Position numbers and translations under genes: made by a program
DNA from: Gemmatimonadales bacterium
Lineage (GTDB): Bacteria > Gemmatimonadota > Gemmatimonadetes > Gemmatimonadales > GWC2-71-9
Direction: 5' to 3'
Assembly (NCBI GenBank): GCA_013813435.1
Contig: JACCRS010000074.1
Span: forward strand, 1 to 33,841
DNA: 33,841 nt
Notes under the pieces: model-generated
What the model was told of the DNA's origin: nothing
The model's database searches: none
Seen by the model: the letters and a program-made list of their open reading frames with translations, nothing else
Shown here: positions 8,723-14,617 of the stretch, in pieces
How the letters are laid out: each line of letters opens with the position of its first letter
Position numbering within the stretch: the stretch's first letter is position 1

Positions 8723-9502
8723 TTACGCGCGACGCCGGCGGCGGGGAGCAAACACGCAACCTGGGTGCAGGCCCTTGTCCTTCGGAGGCCAGTCGCTGCA
8801 AAGGTCGGGCTTGGCCGGCCGCCCGTCCGTTCTCATCCGGCCATGAAGACTGCAGCCGATTCCGTCGTCGTCCAGGAACCCGCAGGCGGAAATGACCTCT
8901 GCCTCAATGGAATAGTCGCCGGGCCGATTCACCTTGCAGAGATACGGCGAGCGGCGGGAACGCACCAGTGCCTCCAGCCGGCGCTGGCGACGGGTGCACA
9001 TGATCTCGATCTGGAGGTCCCGGCAGCAGGCCGCGCCTCGGGTGTTATCCGCCGTCCGGCACGGTGCCAAGGCACAGGGGTTCTGGCCCACCAGAACCGG
9101 CAGGCTCCGCGCGGGCGGAGGAAGTGACCGGACCACGGTACGCCGATTCTCCACCACCAGAAACCGATCGCGCCCCAGCCGCCGCCGTTGCTCGGGCTGG
9201 TAAGCCCCCCGTGGGACGGGCCCCCGGTATCCGTACACACTGCATTGAGCAAAGGCGCCTTCCCGCTGCAAGTATCTGCAGGGAACGTGGAGCGTTGCGT
9301 CCACGTAGAGCTCGCCCTCATCCTCCCAGATCTGGGAGAAGCTGATGTGCTGCGTGTGGCCGATGAGCCAGGTAGCCTCATGATCCAGCGACGCCGTACC
9401 TTCTTCCAGGGGTCCGATGCGGAGGGTTACAGGAATGCTGCGGCACTGGGAACCCAGTGCACGGCAGGGAGGGACTGTGGGAACGGGGCCGGTCACCCGC
9501 AT
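8723..9502 (-). CDS. Cysteine-rich protein of unknown function, weakly YkgJ-like
   Basis: A 259-residue protein with 14 cysteines and no signal peptide or membrane segment. Recurrent blocks look like metal-binding cysteine clusters: HVPCRYLQREGAFAQCSVYG, NPCALAPC followed by AACCRD and IMC, and then ACGFLDDDGIGCSLHG with a later LCSDWPP and PGCVF. The CGFLDDDGIGC block resembles the zinc/iron-chelating cysteine cluster called YkgJ, but the match is by eye only. The ATG at 9502 has no clear ribosome-binding site. The gene lies 93 bases upstream of the ECF sigma gene on the same strand and could be co-transcribed. Metal binding is an inference from cysteine spacing. Confidence 0.6.
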   Translation of the reverse strand: MRVTGPVPTVPPCRALGSQCRSIPVTLRIGPLEEGTASLDHEATWLIGHTQHISFSQIWEDEGELYVDATLHVPCRYLQREGAFAQCSVYGYRGPVPRGAYQPEQRRRLGRDRFLVVENRRTVVRSLPPPARSLPVLVGQNPCALAPCRTADNTRGAACCRDLQIEIMCTRRQRRLEALVRSRRSPYLCKVNRPGDYSIEAEVISACGFLDDDGIGCSLHGRMRTDGRPAKPDLCSDWPPKDKGLHPGCVFAPRRRRRA

Positions 9503-9625
9503 AAACTAACGGAGGGCCGTTCCCCGGGCAGGGTTCCTCTTCCTTTTAGAGGTCCCCTGCTTATACTCGTACTCGTGAAAGGGTTCACAAAGTCGGTAAC
9601 TCGTTTCGGAGGCAAAGCAGCGAAA

Positions 9626-10093
9626 ATGCGGATGACTTCCATGGTGGCGGGTCTGTCCATCGTCCTGGCGGCTTGCGGCGGAGAAAACAAGAGCTCGGAT
9701 CAGCAGGCGGCGCCCGGCCAATCCAGCCAGCCTGCGGCAACGGCAACCACTCCCGCGGCCGCCGGGGCAACTCACGACGTGAACATGGTGCTGGAGGGCA
9801 GCAGCTACAAGTACGTGCCCGACCAGTTGACCATCAAGCCCAATGACTTGATACGGTATCACAACAAGAGCGGAGGCCCCCACAACGTGGCCTTCTGGAG
9901 CGACAGCATCCCTTCGGGAGCCGCTTCCGCCATTACAGTCCCAGATCCGATGGCTCCCCTGTCCAGCAAGCTGGTAGTGGCACCGGACGAGGTCATCGAG
10001 GTCAAGTTCAATAACGCGCCTGCCGGCGAATACAAGTACTACTGCACGCCGCACCTTGCGCTCGGTATGAAGGCCAAGCTTACTGTCAAGTAA
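9626..10093 (+). CDS. Cupredoxin (plastocyanin-like) lipoprotein
   Basis: A 155-residue type-1 copper protein carrying electrons in the periplasm. The signal MRMTSMVAGLSIVLAAC ends at lipidated Cys17. A low-complexity Ser/Gln/Ala/Thr linker (about 22-48) then leads to a single cupredoxin domain. The copper ligands are readable: His86 (GPHNVAFW), Cys140, His143 and Met148 in YYCTPHLALGM. A GGAGG box (9608-9612) lies 13 bases before the ATG. An in-frame GTG at 9575 is possible but would lengthen the signal unnaturally. It is not in the act operon, but a copper carrier is a plausible electron acceptor for alternative complex III. The gene ends directly at repeat copy B, which holds its terminator. 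Confidence 0.86.
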   Translation: MRMTSMVAGLSIVLAACGGENKSSDQQAAPGQSSQPAATATTPAAAGATHDVNMVLEGSSYKYVPDQLTIKPNDLIRYHNKSGGPHNVAFWSDSIPSGAASAITVPDPMAPLSSKLVVAPDEVIEVKFNNAPAGEYKYYCTPHLALGMKAKLTVK

Positions 10094-10245
10094 GGCGTAA
10101 GCGGGAACAGGAAAAACGTAAGCGGTAAGCGGGTGGAACCCTCCGGAATATCACTCCGGAGGGTTTTTATCGTGCTGCACCCGCTCACGTTTTCTCTTCT
10201 CCCGCTCACCGCTCACGCTGTTGGCTTTTCCCGCTCACGCTGTTC
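10090..10245 (+). repeat. Nested inverted-repeat element, copy B
   Basis: A second copy of the element at 6953-7116. The left arm has GGCGTAAGCGGGAA and ACGTAAGCGGTAAGCGGG. The right arm has ACCCGCTCACGTTTTC, then CCCGCTCACCGCTCACGC, then CCCGCTCACGCTGTT. The centre is a GC-rich hairpin with the same CCTCC/GGAGG core as copy A. The element starts at the stop codon of the cupredoxin gene and runs into the 3' end of the PAP2 gene on the other strand. There it encodes the last dozen or so residues. Confidence 0.8.
10137..10168 (+). terminator. Rho-independent terminator in repeat copy B
   Basis: AACCCTCCGGA (10137-10147) pairs perfectly with TCCGGAGGGTT (10155-10165) around a seven-base loop, and the T-run extends to 10168. 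It follows the cupredoxin stop codon by 43 bases, a standard intrinsic terminator for that gene. Confidence 0.85.
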
Positions 10246-11111
10246 TTCCTACGCTGTCCTACCAGGAACGTCGCCAGCACTCCCATCACCAGGCCCCCAA
10301 GCGCATCGACCCCGTAGTGCATCTGGCAGTAGACCACGCCCAGAGTCAGCAGAACGGTGGGGATCACGAGCAGCAGTCCCAGCCGCCATGAGCTGCGTCC
10401 GGCCGCTATGGTCGCGGCTACTGCGGCGGCGACATGTGAGGAAGGAAAGGCCGCACCATAGGAGCTGCCGGTGGCCAGCGCGTCGTAGGCCAGCCGGGCC
10501 GGAAGGTTGTCAGTGAACCAGGCATCCGGGCGGGAAAACTCGTAGTAGGGCCCCGCGACTGGAAAGAAGATGAAGACCAGATAGCAGAAGACAAAGGTCG
10601 CGACGACGACTAGGACGAAGCGGCGCACTGCCTGAAAGTCGCCTCGCCAGGCAAAGTAGAGTGGGGGGACCGAGACGATCAGATAGTAGGATAGGTATGC
10701 CGCATGAAACACCGTAGACCAGGCCCGGCTGGGGGCCGATCGCCACCACTCCTGGCTTATCTGGCTTCCGAACAGGAGCACTTCCCAGCGCTGGACCGCC
10801 GCATCGTGGACCGAAACTGCTCCCAAGTTCAGGATGTCCAGCTCGCTGTAGAGGCCGGGGAGGAGGAGCAGCGGATAAATCTCGCGCAATGTCCTTCCCA
10901 CTGGTCCTAATCCCGGCCGGGTGACTAGAAACAGCAGTACCACAAAGAGGGCGTGCGCCACCAGAAGCCATCCCCATCCCGGGCTGTGCTGCGCACGTAG
11001 AGCCGCCACCGTCGACACCACCATCAGATAGGCGAGCAGCAGGAAGTCGACCGGCAGGAGCGGTTCGGATGCTGGCTTGACTGCCGGGGACGCCGGCAGG
11101 GTCAAAGCCAT
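10206..11111 (-). CDS. PAP2-family membrane phosphatase or phosphotransferase, candidate sphingolipid head-group enzyme
   Basis: A 301-residue membrane protein of the PAP2/phosphatidic acid phosphatase superfamily with about six hydrophobic segments. The catalytic motifs are the AAFPSSHVAA block (Ser-x-x-His type) near residue 220 and CQMHYGVDALGG (His-x3-Asp) near residue 265; the first motif is weak (EFSRPDAW). Eukaryotic and Bacteroides inositol-phosphorylceramide enzymes belong to this superfamily. The gene overlaps the ceramide-reductase gene by ten bases as the last member of that operon, so a role in adding or trimming a ceramide head group is plausible. General phospholipid phosphatase or undecaprenyl-pyrophosphate phosphatase activity cannot be excluded. 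The last residues (RRKNSVSGKSQQRER) come from the intergenic repeat and are not part of the domain. Confidence 0.75.
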   Translation of the reverse strand: MALTLPASPAVKPASEPLLPVDFLLLAYLMVVSTVAALRAQHSPGWGWLLVAHALFVVLLFLVTRPGLGPVGRTLREIYPLLLLPGLYSELDILNLGAVSVHDAAVQRWEVLLFGSQISQEWWRSAPSRAWSTVFHAAYLSYYLIVSVPPLYFAWRGDFQAVRRFVLVVVATFVFCYLVFIFFPVAGPYYEFSRPDAWFTDNLPARLAYDALATGSSYGAAFPSSHVAAAVAATIAAGRSSWRLGLLLVIPTVLLTLGVVYCQMHYGVDALGGLVMGVLATFLVGQRRKNSVSGKSQQRER

Positions 11112-12070
11112 CCAGCTTGCCGATACCAGCGGAAGGTATCCGCCAGCCCTCGATCCAGATTGTAGGCGGCGCGCCAGCCGGTATCGCGGGTGAGCGGACC
11201 AGGATCACCGGTCCATGCCGGCTGAAAGAACTCGTTCGCCTTGTCCCGGGTGAGGATTGTGGTTTGTCGCGCCAGGTTGGCGGCAGCCTCGGTTAGCGAC
11301 AGGAGGGCCCGTCCAATGGGCCGAGGAATCCGGATGGTTGTTACCGAGCGGCCCATGGCGGCAGCTACCGCGACTCCTAACTGAACGGCGGTGAACACTT
11401 CAGGATGGCACGCAGTGTAGGTGCCGCGTATGGTGGCGGAGCTGGTGCCGGCCGCGATCAGCGCCCCGGCCAGATCCAGAGCGTGTACCGCCGAAAGCTC
11501 CTGAGCGCCATCCCCGAAAACGGGCGCGATTCCTAGCCGGGCCAGCCGAAAGATCTTCAGGATCTCCCGATCCCTGGGGCCGTAGACGATGGGAGGCCGA
11601 ACCACCGTCCACTGGAGTGCGCTCTCCCTGGCGGCCCGCTCCGCCGCCAGCTTACTGCGGCCGTACGCCGTCACCGGCCGTGGCGCCTCCTGACCAGTCA
11701 GCGGAACTCCTCTGAGAGAAGGACCCGCGGCTGCAAGTGAAGAGACCAGCACGAAGCGTGAAGTCCCGGCGCGTTCCGACGCCGTCAGGACGTTCCTGGT
11801 ACCATCGCGGTTGGCGCTGAGAAATCCAGCCTCGTCCCTCGCTGCCACCAGGCCGGCCACATGAAAGACGATATCCTGGCCTGCTGCCGCCCGCTCCAAT
11901 GCCTCGATATCGTGCAGGTCTCCGGGCACCACGCGAATTCCTTCGCCAACAAGTACCCGGGCCTTCGCCGGAGAACGAGCCAGCGCGGTCACTGCATCTC
12001 CCCGCTGCCTGAGGGCCAGAGCCAGGTGGCTCCCGACGAAGCCGGTAGCGCCGGTCACCAGCGCCCTCAT
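11102..12070 (-). CDS. cerR: NAD-dependent epimerase/dehydratase family protein, probable ceramide reductase CerR
   Basis: A 322-residue extended short-chain dehydrogenase. The Rossmann motif TGATGFVGSHL begins at residue 6 and the catalytic pair is in TAYGRSKLAAERAA (Tyr-x3-Lys), with an upstream VLVSSLAAAG serine. A membrane-associating stretch may lie in the C-terminal third. In Caulobacter crescentus a protein of this family (CerR) reduces the keto group of the acylated sphingoid base after acylation. Here the gene directly follows a ceramide-synthase-like gene and a serine palmitoyltransferase gene, hence the assignment. An open frame runs 31 codons upstream, but the ATG at 12070 shares ATGA with the previous stop. 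By sequence alone it could be any SDR; the operon makes the call. Confidence 0.72.
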   Translation of the reverse strand: MRALVTGATGFVGSHLALALRQRGDAVTALARSPAKARVLVGEGIRVVPGDLHDIEALERAAAGQDIVFHVAGLVAARDEAGFLSANRDGTRNVLTASERAGTSRFVLVSSLAAAGPSLRGVPLTGQEAPRPVTAYGRSKLAAERAARESALQWTVVRPPIVYGPRDREILKIFRLARLGIAPVFGDGAQELSAVHALDLAGALIAAGTSSATIRGTYTACHPEVFTAVQLGVAVAAAMGRSVTTIRIPRPIGRALLSLTEAAANLARQTTILTRDKANEFFQPAWTGDPGPLTRDTGWRAAYNLDRGLADTFRWYRQAGWL

Positions 12071-13203
12071 ACCCCGCGATCGTACAGGCGGTAGGTCTTG
12101 TAGACGCGGAAGGTCATCTTCTCCAATCCCGCGTTCATGGCGGGATTGTCTTCCAGAATCCATCCTGCTTCAGCCCAGTAGATCCTGCGCTCGGCCGACT
12201 TGGTCCAGATCCAGTGATACAGCATCGCATCGATCCCTTTGCCGCGGTACTCTGGAAGCACGCCGAGCAGGAGGATTCTGGCGCGGCGGATCCGCTTCAT
12301 TTTGAGCGACCAGAGCAGGTCCAGAATCATGGGGAAGAGCCGGCCCGAGCGATGTCTCCGGAAGACGACGTTGAGATCCGGCAGCGCAATGCCGAACCCG
12401 ACCAGCTTCCCATCCTTTTCCGCCATCGGCACCATCTCGGGGATGACCACCGGCTTGAACTGCTCGGCCAGATGGTCGATCTCGTGGTCGGTCATGGGGA
12501 CAAATCCCCAATTCCTCTCCCACGCTGCGTTGTAGAGCACCTTTATGCGCTCGACCTCGCCGTGAAAATCCTTCATGTTCAACGGTCGAAGCGTGATCCC
12601 ATGGCGCTGGCGGATGAGCTCGGTTCCACGGGCGAGCCGTTCAGGCACGGGGACATAGTGCTCCTCGCTTCCGCCCCGGTAGACCCAGAGGTCCTTTGCC
12701 TTGGTCAATCCCGCCCGCTCCAGCAGGGTGACGTAGTAGCGCGGATTGTGCGGCATCATCAGCGCGGGAGATGTCTCGAATCCCTGCACCAGAAGCCCGC
12801 ATTCATCGTTGACGGAAAATGACGCCGGGCCCCGCATCACGTCGTGGTTTCGGCTCCGGCACCACTCGGAAGCGGCGTCCAGAAGCGCGTTCGCCACTTC
12901 CTGGTCGTCGGTTGACTCGAAGAAGCCGAAGAAGCCCACGCGGTCGCCGTGAGTCTCGTTATGGAGCCGGTTGCTGATAGCCGCAATGCGGCCTGCCACA
13001 CGGCCGTCCACCTCGGCAATGAAGTACTCGGCCTCGGCGTGCTCGAAGAAGGGATTGCGGGTGCGAGAGAGGAGCAACTCTACGTCCCGACGCAACGGCG
13101 GGACCCAGACAGGGTCCCGCGCGTGGAGTCGGTAAGGAAGGTCGATGAAGCTTTGGAGATCCCGCCGGTTGCGCGCCGACCGAACGCGCAGGCGTTCGGT
13201 CAA
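12067..13203 (-). CDS. GNAT-fold acyltransferase, probable bacterial ceramide synthase (bCerS)
   Basis: A 378-residue cytosolic-looking protein with the GNAT acyl-CoA-binding signature in its C-terminal third (LLGVLPEYRGKGIDAMLYHW). The conserved N-terminal block includes ARDPVWVPPLRRDVELLL, NPFFEHAEAEYFIAEVDGRV and VGFFGFFES. This large GNAT family is usually annotated hypothetical. In Caulobacter a GNAT-related protein acylates the 3-ketosphinganine made by Spt, which defines bacterial ceramide synthase. The gene lies between spt and cerR and overlaps both (TTGA at 13200-13203, ATGA at 12067-12070). The start is a TTG with no alternative nearby. The substrate is inferred from the operon, not from active-site residues. 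Confidence 0.68.
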   Translation of the reverse strand: MTERLRVRSARNRRDLQSFIDLPYRLHARDPVWVPPLRRDVELLLSRTRNPFFEHAEAEYFIAEVDGRVAGRIAAISNRLHNETHGDRVGFFGFFESTDDQEVANALLDAASEWCRSRNHDVMRGPASFSVNDECGLLVQGFETSPALMMPHNPRYYVTLLERAGLTKAKDLWVYRGGSEEHYVPVPERLARGTELIRQRHGITLRPLNMKDFHGEVERIKVLYNAAWERNWGFVPMTDHEIDHLAEQFKPVVIPEMVPMAEKDGKLVGFGIALPDLNVVFRRHRSGRLFPMILDLLWSLKMKRIRRARILLLGVLPEYRGKGIDAMLYHWIWTKSAERRIYWAEAGWILEDNPAMNAGLEKMTFRVYKTYRLYDRGV

Positions 13204-14444
13204 ATGACCCCCAGTTGCCTACCGATCGACGCGAACTTCTCCAGTGCAAAGTCAATCTGCTCGAAGGTGTGCGTGGCCATCATACTGGTGCGGAGCCGGC
13301 ACTGGGACGGAGGAACGGCCGGGGGCGCCACCGGATTGGTGAACACGCCGGCATCGAAGAGCCGGCGCCACATTAGAAACGTCTTTTCTAACGGGCCGAC
13401 CAGCACGGGAACAATAGGAGTATCAGTGGGACCGATCTCGAACCCCAGACTGCGGAATCCCTCCTGGAGCCGGCGGGTGTTGGCCCAGAGTCGATCCCGG
13501 CGTTCGGGCTCCTGCTGGAGCACGGCCAGCGCGGCCAGCACACCCGCGGTATTGGCGGGCGGCAGGGAAGCGGTGAAGATGAGAGGCCGGCTGTGATGAC
13601 GGAGGTAGTGGATGACGCTCTCCGACGCCACCACGAAACCGCCAATCGATGCCAGTGACTTGGAGAACGTTCCGGCGATGATGTCCACCTCTTCGATCAA
13701 CCCGAAATGCGCCGCCGTGCCGTCGCCGTTGGGCCCCAACACGCCGATCGAGTGCGCATCGTCGAGGGCCAGCGCCGCCCCGTGCTTCCGCGCAATCCGG
13801 GCAAGCCCGGGAACGTCGGCGATGTTCCCTTCCATCGAGTACACCCCGTCCACCACGATCATGGCGCCCCGGCTGGTGCCGTTCCGCTCCAGCCGGCGCT
13901 CAAGGCCGCCCAGATCGCCATGATTAAAGCGTTCGGTCTCGCCATAGGAGAGCTTGGCGCCATCCACGATCGAGGCGTGGTCCAGCTTGTCGAGATAGAC
14001 CACGTCTCCCCGGCCGACCAGGCCGGCAATGAGGCCCAGATTTGCCGAGTACCCGGTCGAGAACAGCAGGCAGGCCTCCTTGCCGAGGAACTCGGCCAGC
14101 GCTCCTTCCAGCTGCTCGTGCAGGTCCAGCGTACCGTTCAGGAACCGGCTGCCGGTACAGCCTGAGCCATACCGGTGCAAGGCCCGCGAGGCGGCCTCGA
14201 GAACTTTCGGGTGGTGGGTAAGCCCAAGGTAATTGTTCGACCCGAGCATGATCCGCTTCACACCGTCAATGACGACGACGGTGTCCTCCGATTCGGAAAT
14301 CGGCTTGAAGTACGGATACAGACCAGCCCCCTGCATTTCACGCGCTTTCGTGAATTGGCGGCACTTCTCAAAGAGGGCGACCTGCTGCAGCTCTTGTGTA
14401 TCCACGGTGCCTCGGCACGGAGAGGAGGTCGAGTTCCCACACAT
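13200..14444 (-). CDS. spt: Serine palmitoyltransferase, PLP-dependent alpha-oxoamine synthase
   Basis: A 414-residue fold-type I PLP enzyme that condenses serine with a fatty acyl thioester to 3-ketosphinganine, the first step of sphingolipid synthesis. Seen directly: YGSGCTGSRFLNGTLDLHEQ, the PLP-binding DDAHSIGVLG and the Schiff-base lysine in GTFSKSLASIGGFVA. The SGCTGSRFLNGT and TFSKSLA forms fit serine palmitoyltransferase better than KBL, BioF or HemA. Other members of the superfamily remain possible, but the acyltransferase and reductase that follow favour this assignment. The frame is open upstream to 14654 into the divergent gene. The ATG at 14444 gives the usual family length but has no clear ribosome-binding site, so the start is uncertain. 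First gene of a four-gene overlapping operon. Confidence 0.82.
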   Translation of the reverse strand: MCGNSTSSPCRGTVDTQELQQVALFEKCRQFTKAREMQGAGLYPYFKPISESEDTVVVIDGVKRIMLGSNNYLGLTHHPKVLEAASRALHRYGSGCTGSRFLNGTLDLHEQLEGALAEFLGKEACLLFSTGYSANLGLIAGLVGRGDVVYLDKLDHASIVDGAKLSYGETERFNHGDLGGLERRLERNGTSRGAMIVVDGVYSMEGNIADVPGLARIARKHGAALALDDAHSIGVLGPNGDGTAAHFGLIEEVDIIAGTFSKSLASIGGFVVASESVIHYLRHHSRPLIFTASLPPANTAGVLAALAVLQQEPERRDRLWANTRRLQEGFRSLGFEIGPTDTPIVPVLVGPLEKTFLMWRRLFDAGVFTNPVAPPAVPPSQCRLRTSMMATHTFEQIDFALEKFASIGRQLGVI

Positions 14445-14554
14445 CGCTATGTCGCTGAACGGCTTAAAGTAGTGATGGCGGGTGGGCGACACAAGCCGGA
14501 GCGCCTGTGTCAGAGAGACGTCGATCACCCCGGTGCGAAGCAAGGGTTGCGCCG

Positions 14555-14582
14555 TTGACCGGGTTGAGGACCCTGTTACGTT
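14555..14582 (+). promoter_or_regulatory. Possible promoter for the M6 peptidase gene
   Basis: TTGACC (14555-14560) and TACGTT (14577-14582) are 16 bases apart in the 173-base gap between the divergent spt and peptidase genes. The -10 match is weak. No other structure was seen in this gap. Confidence 0.25.
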
Positions 14583-14617
14583 TGTAGCTCCCTGCCCCCC
14601 TTTCACATAGGTGCAGA

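Noticed and set aside
13200-14444. Possibility that the PLP enzyme is 2-amino-3-ketobutyrate ligase or BioF
   Set aside because: The GCTGSRFLNGT and TFSKSLASIGG forms and the linked acyltransferase and reductase genes fit serine palmitoyltransferase better; a tdh or other biotin gene is absent.
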